From Candidatus Woesearchaeota archaeon (lineage in GTDB: Archaea; Nanobdellota; Nanobdellia; Woesearchaeales; BS150m-G63), in the NCBI GenBank assembly GCA_019322735.1, contig JAHWIG010000022.1, positions 1 through 7,967 of the forward strand: a DNA stretch of 7,967 nt. Reading direction: 5' to 3'. Positions 1 through 5,053 of this stretch are shown here, one piece after another. Position numbers and translations under genes: made by a program. The notes beneath the pieces are model-generated. The model was not told the origin of the DNA. It did no database searches and was given only the letters and a program-made list of their open reading frames with translations. Numbering within the stretch: the stretch's first letter is position 1; each line of letters starts with the position of its first letter.

Positions 1-966
1 ATAAAATGTGAAGACGCTGATGTAGGGGATACTGGTTTTGTTAATGAAGGTGAATACTTAGCTGTTGATAATGATATGATTAGTGACATGGATTCCTACC
101 CTGAGTTTGATTATAATACTATTTGTACATCCCATGTAACAAACATGCAGGGTATGTTTAATGGTGCAGCTAATTTCAACCAAGACATTGGTGATTGGGA
201 TGTTAGTAGTGTAACAAATATGTATGGGATGTTTAATCATGCAAGTTATTTCAACAAAGACATTGGTGATTGGGATGTTAGTAGTGTAACAGATATGAAG
301 CGGATGTTTTATGGTGCAGGTTCTTTCAACAAAGACATTGGTGATTGGAATACTAGTAGTGTAACAAATATGAGTTGGATGTTTTATCTTGCAGCTGCTT
401 TCAACCAAAACATCGGTTCTTGGGATACCAGCAGTGTAACAGATATGGAGGGGATGTTTTATTATGCAAGTTATTTCAACAATGACATTAGTGGTTGGGA
501 TACTAGTAGTGTAACAAACATGCATCAGATGTTTAGGAATACATATTCTTTCAACAAAGACATTGGTGATTGGGATACTAGGAGTGTAACAAACATGAAT
601 GAGATGTTTAAGCATACAAATTCTTTCAACAAAGACATTGGTGATTGGAATACTAGTAGTGTAAGACATATGTATGGGATGTTTTTTGATGCAGGTTCTT
701 TCGACCAATCCATCGGTTCTTGGGATACCAGCAGTGTAACAGTTATGAAGTGGATGTTTAGAGAGGCAGGTTCTTTTGATCAACCTATTGGTGATTGGGA
801 TACCAGCAGTGTAACAGATATGGAGGGGATGTTTTATGATGCAGAAGCTTTTAATCAAAATATTAGTAATTGGGATGTTAGTTCGGTTACAGAGTATGCT
901 ATGTATGATTGTGGTGCAGATTATTGGCAAGACGAGTATAAACCTTTTGCGCCTTGGGGATGTTAA
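1..966 (+). CDS. BspA-like (DUF285) surface repeat protein, 5'-truncated
   Basis: The reading frame is open from base 1, so the gene begins upstream of the window and the ATG at 76 is probably internal. Visible residues 1-40 or so (KCEDADVGDTGFVNEGEY) resemble the linker with a KC..A.VGDTG pattern that commonly precedes DUF285/BspA-type repeats. Ten 25-residue units follow, each of the form SSVTNMxxMFxxAxxFNxDIGDWDT, then a degenerate capping unit ending in PFAPWGC. The family (mycoplasma-type 26-residue lipoprotein repeats, BspA-like proteins) forms solenoid surface proteins, often implicated in adhesion or cell-cell contact. Binding here is inferred, not shown. No C-terminal membrane anchor or sorting motif is visible, so any signal peptide or anchor must lie in the missing N-terminal part. 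The final Cys could form a disulfide with the Cys at 914-916. T-rich sequence follows the stop. Family assignment is strong; the ligand is unknown. Confidence 0.9.
   Translation: MKCEDADVGDTGFVNEGEYLAVDNDMISDMDSYPEFDYNTICTSHVTNMQGMFNGAANFNQDIGDWDVSSVTNMYGMFNHASYFNKDIGDWDVSSVTDMKRMFYGAGSFNKDIGDWNTSSVTNMSWMFYLAAAFNQNIGSWDTSSVTDMEGMFYYASYFNNDISGWDTSSVTNMHQMFRNTYSFNKDIGDWDTRSVTNMNEMFKHTNSFNKDIGDWNTSSVRHMYGMFFDAGSFDQSIGSWDTSSVTVMKWMFREAGSFDQPIGDWDTSSVTDMEGMFYDAEAFNQNISNWDVSSVTEYAMYDCGADYWQDEYKPFAPWGC
130..879 (+). repeat. Ten in-phase 75-bp coding repeats (BspA/DUF285 units)
   Basis: Unit n starts at 130+75(n-1) with the SSVT-coding segment, without any spacing slip over ten copies; a degenerate eleventh copy begins at 880. 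Invariant positions are the V, M and MF of the VTxMxxMF half and the F, I and W of the FNxxIGxW half. Some segments are identical at the DNA level over more than 30 nt between non-adjacent units (321-364 with 621-664; 421-462 with 796-837; 411-442 with 711-742), although other units differ at synonymous sites. This points to duplication or gene conversion inside the array. Confidence 0.95.
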
Positions 967-1120
967 TTCTTTTTAGTTAGTTTTTTCTCCCGGAGCATTT
1001 TTAGTTAACTTTAAAAATTGAATTTGATGACTTTTTTCTATGTTATACATGATTGGAATTGGATTAGGGGATGAGAAAGATAGTTGTTATACCGCCGGAG
1101 GCTCCATTTTTTTCAAAAAC
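967..1120 (+). other. Intergenic segment with two GC-rich islands; possible small RNA
   Basis: In otherwise AT-rich spacer DNA, two GC-rich islands stand out: 987-996 (ctcccggagc) and 1092-1105 (ccgccggaggctcc), the latter followed by seven T at 1107-1113. Segment 992-996 (ggagc) is the reverse complement of 1101-1105 (gctcc), and 987-993 can pair with 1095-1100 with one bulge, so the islands could form a long-range stem. GC islands ending in a T run are a usual hint of a structured RNA in AT-rich archaea. No tRNA, C/D-box or H/ACA pattern could be made to fit convincingly. The segment may be only a terminator or a decayed gene. Confidence 0.2.
970..1002 (+). terminator. Possible T-tract terminator after the repeat protein
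   Basis: Three runs of T (970-974, 981-986 and 998-1002) lie within 40 bp of the stop codon at 964-966. Archaeal RNA polymerase can terminate at such U-rich tracts without a strong hairpin. The GC-rich ctcccggagc at 987-996 sits between the second and third runs, but its self-complementary arms (ctcc/ggag) leave too little loop for a proper hairpin. Confidence 0.4.
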
Positions 1121-1130
1121 TTTTTATATT
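1121..1130 (+). promoter_or_regulatory. TATA box for the lipoprotein gene (leaderless)
   Basis: The segment tttttatatt is centred about 26 bp before the ATG at 1152, the usual TATA-to-start-site distance in archaea. No Shine-Dalgarno sequence lies between it and the ATG, so the transcript probably begins at or next to the start codon. Confidence 0.55.
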
Positions 1131-1151
1131 AAATGATTATCTATATCTATT

Positions 1152-1547
1152 ATGAAACCATTAATCATATTATTAGCAACTCTTTGTATCTTATTCAGTG
1201 GTTGTAGTAGCGAATCAGTTAATACAGGGGAAGAAGATTTAACTGGAAATGTTGTTGGTGATTTTTCTAATAAATTAACACAAATTGAAGCAAGATATGT
1301 GTGCATGGTTAATGATGATTCTTATACTTCTGAGCAAATACTGGTACAAGTTGAAGGAAAGGATTATTATGGTTGCTGTATGGGTTGTAAAGCTAGATTA
1401 AACAATGATCCAAGTATTCGATTAGCAATTGACCCTATTAGTGGAAATGCAGTTGATAAAGCAACAGCAGTGATAGGTACTAATCCTAGTAGGGATGTTT
1501 ATTACTTTGAAAGTTTAGAGAATCTTGAAAGTTTTGGATTGATTTGA
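1152..1547 (+). CDS. Predicted lipoprotein with TRASH/YHS-like metal-binding domain
   Basis: The 131-residue product starts with a short signal peptide: a hydrophobic stretch at about residues 4-16, then LFSGC with Cys18 as the likely lipidated residue after cleavage. A polar linker (about 19-45) leads to a C-terminal domain at about 48-125. That domain has YVCMVN (Cys51), a VEGKDYYGCCMGCK segment (Cys75, Cys76, Cys79), then AIDPISGNAVDKATA and a YYFES.ENL ending. This layout matches small TRASH/YHS-type proteins found on or near the membrane. The family is linked to heavy-metal sensing or transfer (Cu, Zn), with the cysteines as ligands. Metal identity and role are inferred, and no metal pump or regulator lies in the window to support them. 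It appears monocistronic, with its own TATA box and no ribosome binding site. Confidence 0.75.
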   Translation: MKPLIILLATLCILFSGCSSESVNTGEEDLTGNVVGDFSNKLTQIEARYVCMVNDDSYTSEQILVQVEGKDYYGCCMGCKARLNNDPSIRLAIDPISGNAVDKATAVIGTNPSRDVYYFESLENLESFGLI

Positions 1548-1882
1548 TTCTACCGTAAATATGTCCATACCCCTTTCTTTAACTTCTTATCATAGAACTG
1601 ATTATATTGATTATTCTCGTTCCTTATTAATCTTGTATCAGCAATCTTTACGAAAATAGAACTTAGAAACTCAGTTTGACACATAACCCATACATACATG
1701 AAATATATATACTAAAAAACTTAAACTTTAATATTTAGTTTAGTATAATCTAACTGGTTTCTGTGATTTTTAGTTCTACATTTTACTGAACAAAATATTC
1801 TATAATTTGTAATCAATGAGTAGTGACAAAATAGAAAGATTTAAATAGGGGAAATACCTTGTTTTTTATATGGTGGTCTATT
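1548..1882 (+). other. 335-bp AT-rich gap with no recognised gene
   Basis: No convincing reading frame, tRNA or known RNA family was seen here. The segment holds an AT-rich potential hairpin: taaact at 1722-1727 pairs with agttta at 1737-1742. An overlapping alternative pairs tactaaa at 1710-1716 with tttagta at 1739-1745. At its right end are the TATA box and ribosome binding site of the kinase-like gene. The hairpin may act as a terminator or be chance in such AT-rich DNA. Confidence 0.5.
1840..1847 (+). promoter_or_regulatory. TATA box for the kinase-like gene
   Basis: The segment tttaaata, preceded by purine-rich gaaaga (possible BRE), predicts transcription starting near 1869. This is after the TTG at 1859 and before the ATG at 1883, and so supports the later start. 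A G-rich site, ggtggt at 1872-1877, lies 5 nt before that ATG. Confidence 0.55.
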
Positions 1883-2674
1883 ATGACATTATTTATTTTC
1901 GGTGAAGATCTTATTGTATCAGAGGGGATAGACTTTAATGTAGAGAAAGATAGAAGCTCTGAGATATTTCTTTATCCAGAAGAAGGTAAGATTGTCAAAG
2001 ATAAGAATAGGACAAGAAAGAAGACAATTTATGAAGCTTTTATGATGGATTTGTGGAGCAATATATTCAAGGAATATAATAAGGCACAAGATATGCGATT
2101 TAACGCCCCGGTAAGCAGAGGAATAACATTTAAGAATACTGATTTGACAACCTACCTTTTGATGGATTTCTGTAAAGGTGTTCCTATAAAAAAGCTAAGA
2201 AATCTGGGAGAACGAAAAACAAGGTTTAATGGAAAAGATATCAGTCTTTCATCTCTTGTTATGTATCATCTTGGAGGATTACAGGCAATTAAAGAACACG
2301 AAGGATTATTTCATTCAGATTATGATCAGAGACATGTCTTTTTTTATCAAGATAAGTTTGGAAGCAGAAAACCACAGCTCAGCGTTATTGATGTTGAGAA
2401 TTCAAGATTAAGAAGTAATAATTTAGATTTGGGATCTTTAATTAACAATCCCGTAATTAGTGAGAATGAAGGATTCTATGAGTTAATAACAACTATGTTC
2501 CCTGGACATGAGGAAAAAGATTTTTATGAAATTGGATACGAAAAAATGCCGTCACTTGGTGTAGCAGATAGTTTAGTTGATAAGACAAGAAAGGCATTCG
2601 ATAAGAAATTCCTTAAACCAAATCTACCAAAGATAGTAATAGACCCTTATAATCAGACTGTTAATTATATTTAG
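1883..2674 (+). CDS. Protein-kinase-fold phosphotransferase, WaaP/InaA-like
   Basis: The start is placed at ATG 1883 because ggtggt at 1872-1877 is a well-spaced ribosome binding site. The frame also opens at TTG 1859, but that lies before the predicted transcription start. The 263-residue product has the landmarks of a small kinase-fold enzyme. These are a GKIVKDK segment (residues 35-41) that may hold the ATP-contacting Lys, IYEAFMMDLW (49-58) as the likely Glu-bearing helix, and a hinge YLLMDFCKG (91-99). The catalytic loop is HSDYDQRHVFF (His144, Asp146, His151), and the metal-binding segment is LSVIDVENSR (Asp170). The His five residues after the catalytic Asp, where most kinases have Asn, is characteristic of the WaaP/InaA lipopolysaccharide-kinase family (HRDxYxxHF...VIDLHRA). 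Similarity to RIO/Bud32 or aminoglycoside phosphotransferases is more distant. No transmembrane segment is seen, so it is probably cytoplasmic. The substrate is unknown; archaea lack LPS, so a glycan or lipid head group is only a guess. Confidence 0.65.
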   Translation: MTLFIFGEDLIVSEGIDFNVEKDRSSEIFLYPEEGKIVKDKNRTRKKTIYEAFMMDLWSNIFKEYNKAQDMRFNAPVSRGITFKNTDLTTYLLMDFCKGVPIKKLRNLGERKTRFNGKDISLSSLVMYHLGGLQAIKEHEGLFHSDYDQRHVFFYQDKFGSRKPQLSVIDVENSRLRSNNLDLGSLINNPVISENEGFYELITTMFPGHEEKDFYEIGYEKMPSLGVADSLVDKTRKAFDKKFLKPNLPKIVIDPYNQTVNYI

Positions 2675-2682
2675 GCATAACA

Positions 2683-2690
2683 TTTTTATA
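2683..2690 (+). promoter_or_regulatory. TATA box for the CDGSH gene (leaderless)
   Basis: The segment tttttata is centred about 26 bp before ATG 2713, with no ribosome binding site in between. It lies 9 bp after the kinase-like gene's stop, so the CDGSH gene can be transcribed on its own despite the short 38-bp gap. Confidence 0.55.
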
Positions 2691-2712
2691 CCCCTTTTAT
2701 TTCTATTGTATT

Positions 2713-2925
2713 ATGGCAGATATTCCAAAAGGCGCTTACAAAATTTCTTTGAAAGCAGGGAAGAAGTATAAAATATGTACTTGCGGAACCAGTCAGATGC
2801 TGCCGTATTGCGATGATTCTCACAGACAATTAAATGAAGAAAAAGGAACTAGCTATAAGTCATTGAAAATATTTCCTGAGAAAGATACAATTATTTATGT
2901 GTTTTCTAATAATTGGAAGAAATAA
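2713..2925 (+). CDS. CDGSH-type iron-sulfur domain protein
   Basis: The 70-residue protein is essentially a single CDGSH (mitoNEET-like) domain. It contains CTCGTSQMLPYCDDSH at residues 22-37, fitting C-x-C-x2-S/T-x3-P-x-C-D-x-S-H. Cys22, Cys24, Cys33 and His37 are the expected 3Cys-1His ligands of a [2Fe-2S] cluster, which in this family serves in electron or cluster transfer. The Gly of the canonical CDGSH is Asp35 here. A lysine-rich N-terminus (KISLKAGKKYKIC) and a C-terminal strand segment (KDTIIYVFSNN) complete the usual short fold. No membrane anchor is present, so it should be soluble. Its redox partner is unknown. Its TAA (2923-2925) is immediately followed by the stop of the converging gene, with no intergenic base between them. 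Confidence 0.92.
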   Translation: MADIPKGAYKISLKAGKKYKICTCGTSQMLPYCDDSHRQLNEEKGTSYKSLKIFPEKDTIIYVFSNNWKK

Positions 2926-3741
2926 TTAATCACCGCATTTATAGATATTTGATATGACATTCACTTCTTTATTGAGATTATTGAAGCTGTTTATTATTGC
3001 ATCATTCAAAATACTTTTTGATTCTGGATCATATCTTGATACTGGAGAACTTGAAATATATAATGAGTCGGTGAATGGATTAAATTTATTCCTATATGTT
3101 TTTGGAATATCTTTTTCTTTTATCTCTAAATTATTTTGTCCCCCTTTTAAAAGTAGGATACTATTAGATAAGTTACAATCTACTTCATCCCTCCATGAAT
3201 TATAAATGGATAGTAATGCCCCTTTTTTTGATATTAATTGACAGGTTTCACTTTTTTTTGAATATGTAAATCCACTGACAATAGCTAAACCAACACCAAA
3301 AGCAACAGGTAATCCTCCTGCCCTGATGGCTAAATTAGTTCCTTGTAATGGATTGTTTGATGCTGTTAATAGTTTTCCTATTAAATATTCTGAAGATGTG
3401 GCGCCAATAACGCACCCAGATTCAGTTGATGCTGTATATGCTGCTGCATCAATTATTGATGCGTTTGCATTATTTGCTTTTCCTTTTTTGAATGATTCAC
3501 GTAATGCATAACTTCCTCCCAAAAGTATTCCTCCAAGTAAACCAAGTTCATTTGTATTTGGTAAAGAAGCAGAATATGCAAGGGATTCTGATAATAATTC
3601 ACCTAGTTCGCACATAGCTATACAAACTCCCTCTATCCTAACATTTGATTTACATTCCTTAAAATAACCCTTTACCTTATCATTGGTGCTGTGTTTTTGA
3701 TTTAGTATTTCTACTATTTTTTCTAAGTTATTTTCTTCCAT
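2926..3741 (-). CDS. Hypothetical protein with Gly/Ala-rich hydrophobic core
   Basis: I do not recognise a family for this 271-residue protein. The N-terminus (1-45) is polar and helical, with cysteines at 30, 40 and 44. The middle is rich in Gly, Ala and Ser with hydrophobic stretches at about 67-80 (LGLLGGILLGGSYAL), 97-123 and 140-158 (AGGLPVAFGVGLAIVSGF), the last most like a membrane-spanning or membrane-inserting helix. The C-terminal 100 residues are polar. Further cysteines lie at 110, 167, 189 and 269. No catalytic motif stands out. It is the last gene of the minus-strand cluster, starting 12 nt after the YdjM-like gene. A TATA-like box about 22 nt upstream could also give it its own leaderless transcript. 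It could be a pore-like or bacteriocin-like membrane-active protein, but nothing in the sequence proves this. Confidence 0.7.
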   Translation of the reverse strand: MEENNLEKIVEILNQKHSTNDKVKGYFKECKSNVRIEGVCIAMCELGELLSESLAYSASLPNTNELGLLGGILLGGSYALRESFKKGKANNANASIIDAAAYTASTESGCVIGATSSEYLIGKLLTASNNPLQGTNLAIRAGGLPVAFGVGLAIVSGFTYSKKSETCQLISKKGALLSIYNSWRDEVDCNLSNSILLLKGGQNNLEIKEKDIPKTYRNKFNPFTDSLYISSSPVSRYDPESKSILNDAIINSFNNLNKEVNVISNIYKCGD

Positions 3742-3753
3742 TTTTAACAGAAT

Positions 3754-4239
3754 TTATTTTATATATAACACTAATAATGTAAGAATTGTTAAAGAGCCAT
3801 TAACAAAAAATCCGTATTCTTTGTAGAAATGCTTGCTCTTTGGGACCCATACTAATGGTAGTTTGTAATTTATATGCAGCCATGGCCAGAGCCATTTAAC
3901 TCCCTCCACATCTAATGAATCAAGAAATAAATGTACAACTATTCCTGAGAATAATGAGTAAGCATATAATTGGTTATTTGTTATAAGAAATACAATAAAT
4001 GCAAAGAAGGCTGCACCCCATAATGAATGTGTGCATGGTCTTTTGTGTTTGAAGATTGTTTTTATCCAGTATTTTTTCTCTTCCTGTGTAAGCATCTTTT
4101 TTCTTCTCCTGTAAAGATATGCAAAGATATGATCGATATCAATACCTACACACCCAATAAGAAAGTAAACAATACTTAATGGAGATAGAAATAATAGATA
4201 GAACAATAATCCGATAAGAAAGTGTGCTATAAAATCCAT
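3754..4239 (-). CDS. YdjM-like membrane-bound metal-dependent hydrolase
   Basis: The product (161 residues from ATG 4239) is a small multi-pass membrane protein with the conserved polar residues of the YdjM/LexA-regulated membrane hydrolase family. These are MDFIAHFLIG (His6), GIDIDHIFAYL (Asp34, Asp36, His37), KHKRPCTHSLWG (His65, His71) and GIVVHLFLDSLDVEGVKWLWPW (His103, Asp107, Asp110). Hydrophobic segments lie at about 8-32, 73-88, 92-106 and 142-160. The family is thought to be a membrane metal-dependent hydrolase, possibly acting on lipids, but its substrate is not established. Codons ATG 4248 or TTG 4251 would add three or four residues and overlap archease. I prefer 4239 because it lies one base past the archease stop (TAAAATG) and gives the family's usual short N-terminus. 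The coupling suggests operon expression. Confidence 0.8.
   Translation of the reverse strand: MDFIAHFLIGLLFYLLFLSPLSIVYFLIGCVGIDIDHIFAYLYRRRKKMLTQEEKKYWIKTIFKHKRPCTHSLWGAAFFAFIVFLITNNQLYAYSLFSGIVVHLFLDSLDVEGVKWLWPWLHINYKLPLVWVPKSKHFYKEYGFFVNGSLTILTLLVLYIK
3758..3768 (-). promoter_or_regulatory. Possible internal TATA box for the 271-residue gene
   Basis: Read on the minus strand, ttatatataaa is centred about 22 nt before the ATG at 3741, inside or at the 3' edge of the upstream gene. No ribosome binding site precedes that ATG, so a leaderless transcript is plausible alongside read-through from the operon. The spacing is slightly short. Confidence 0.35.
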
Positions 4240-4240
4240 T

Positions 4241-4663
4241 TTATACATCAATTACGCATCTGGCTTTGTAATTATTGTTCTCTTTCCATACCTTTAATCC
4301 TGAATATGTCGCCGCTTTAACTTCAATCTTTGGTTTATGTTTATCTGCATCAAATTTCTCTCCATGGGCCTTTCCAGATAATTTAAATTTATTATTAGAT
4401 TCTTTTACCTTTATGTCAAATTTTGAGAAAACCATCTCCTTTATATCTTTTTGAGCAATAAGTTCATTGAGAAACTCAATAAATAAAGATTCTTTATTAT
4501 CTGATTCGCATGAGATATTGATTGATTTATCTGCCTTTACTTTTTTTATATCTACCATAACTGCAAACATTGCCTTTGCTCCTTCAGAAAATGCAGATTC
4601 TAATGTTTTTCCTTCTCCAAGTATTCCTTCTTCTCCGCCATGCTCTAAGAATTTATAGCTCAT
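4241..4663 (-). CDS. Archease, RtcB RNA ligase activator
   Basis: Archease promotes guanylylation and turnover of the RNA ligase RtcB, whose gene lies about 2 kb away in this window. The 140-residue product has the family size and layout: SYKFLEHGGEEGILGEG at the N-terminus and ESAFSEGAKAMFAVM (22-36). The C-terminal block is DADKHKPKIEVKAATYSGLKV (split here at 105-125), followed by RCVIDV at the very end, with Asp139 in the expected C-terminal acidic position. The N-terminal motif normally reads EHTADIGI; here it is EHGGEEGI, so the conserved Asp is replaced by Glu11. The start ATG at 4663 overlaps the upstream gene's TGA as ATGA, implying translational coupling. The frame extends eight codons further upstream, but those residues fit no archease. 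Family identity is firm. Full activity is uncertain because of the altered motif. Confidence 0.9.
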   Translation of the reverse strand: MSYKFLEHGGEEGILGEGKTLESAFSEGAKAMFAVMVDIKKVKADKSINISCESDNKESLFIEFLNELIAQKDIKEMVFSKFDIKVKESNNKFKLSGKAHGEKFDADKHKPKIEVKAATYSGLKVWKENNNYKARCVIDV

Positions 4664-4932
4664 GATTGTTGTGCAGCTTGTAAACACGCAGTATCCAACA
4701 ATTGTTTGCTTACATTACCGAGATTAATTACTGCTGCTTGACAATTTTCTGTCTGTTGATATAATGAAACAACAGCTTCTTGAACTCCTCTATTGTATCC
4801 GTTTTGGTATGCTGTTAACAGCTGTTTTTCTTGCCCTGCCCTGTACTTATCAATTGCAATATATCCCATGCTAAGTACTAATAGTATCCCTAAAATCATT
4901 ATTATCTTTGTAGATTTATTTTTATTTTGCAT
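4660..4932 (-). CDS. Small single-pass membrane protein
   Basis: This 90-residue protein has a basic N-terminus (MQNKNKSTK), one hydrophobic helix at about 10-27 (IIMILGILLVLSMGYIAI), and a polar domain. The polar domain contains YQNGYNRGVQEAVVSLYQQ (split at 42-60), then Cys64 and Cys83 spaced 19 residues apart. The positive-inside rule suggests the C-terminal domain faces outward, where the two cysteines could form a disulfide. The gQ..G...G..qAv pattern followed by a Cys pair resembles short anchored proteins I associate with DPANN genomes, but I cannot name a characterised family. It is the first gene of the minus-strand cluster and its TGA overlaps the archease ATG. The ribosome binding site is GAGGGG (cccctc at 4939-4944 on the + strand), 6 nt before the ATG. 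Confidence 0.75.
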   Translation of the reverse strand: MQNKNKSTKIIMILGILLVLSMGYIAIDKYRAGQEKQLLTAYQNGYNRGVQEAVVSLYQQTENCQAAVINLGNVSKQLLDTACLQAAQQS

Positions 4933-4977
4933 TAATATCCCCTCACAGGTTTGTATTTAATCTTTTATTTTAATGAT

Positions 4978-4987
4978 TATTTAAACT
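4978..4987 (-). promoter_or_regulatory. TATA box for the minus-strand archease cluster
   Basis: On the minus strand the box reads agtttaaata and predicts a start near 4957, giving a leader of about 25 nt that contains the GAGGGG ribosome binding site. A second candidate, ttaaata at 4954-4960, lies so close to the ATG that the message would begin at the start codon and waste that site, so it is less likely. Confidence 0.5.
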
Positions 4988-4998
4988 TTTTGGAAATC

Positions 4999-5006
4999 TT
5001 TAAATA
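4999..5006 (+). promoter_or_regulatory. TATA box for the glycosyltransferase gene
   Basis: The segment tttaaata, preceded by gaaatc, predicts transcription starting near 5028. The ATG at 5018 would then be upstream of the message. This supports the later start at 5054 with its AGAGGA site at 5045-5050. The box is only 11 bp from the oppositely oriented TATA box of the archease cluster. Confidence 0.55.
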
Positions 5007-5053
5007 AAAGAGAGTAAATGAACATCATAATAGAATATAATAAAAGAGGAATG

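Noticed and set aside
76..78. ATG as the start of the repeat protein
   Set aside because: The same frame is open to base 1 and encodes a typical KC...VGDTG linker upstream of this ATG, so the gene begins outside the window.
130..879. CRISPR array
   Set aside because: The 75-bp period has no constant repeat and variable spacer structure; every unit is coding and conserved along its length.
58..930. Long open frame of 290 codons on the minus strand, with its own repeat pattern
   Set aside because: It lies antisense to the BspA-type repeat gene. A 75-bp in-phase repeat without stops on one frame keeps the opposite frame open too, and the predicted protein (rich in Ile, Thr, Cys and His) looks like no real family.
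1040..1132. 30-codon frame (MLYMIGIGLGDEK...) in the spacer before the lipoprotein gene
   Set aside because: It is very short, has no ribosome binding site, overlaps the TATA box of the next gene and has no recognisable motif.
1859..1882. TTG start for the kinase-like protein
   Set aside because: It precedes the transcription start predicted from the TATA box, and the added residues include WW and no conserved motif. ATG 1883 has a ribosome binding site.
2229..2411. 60-codon plus-strand frame inside the kinase-like gene
   Set aside because: It is a shifted-frame shadow of the region that contains the kinase catalytic loop.
5018..5053. ATG 5018 as start of the glycosyltransferase
   Set aside because: It is only about 15 bp after the TATA box centre, too close for a transcript, whereas AGAGGA precedes ATG 5051/5054.
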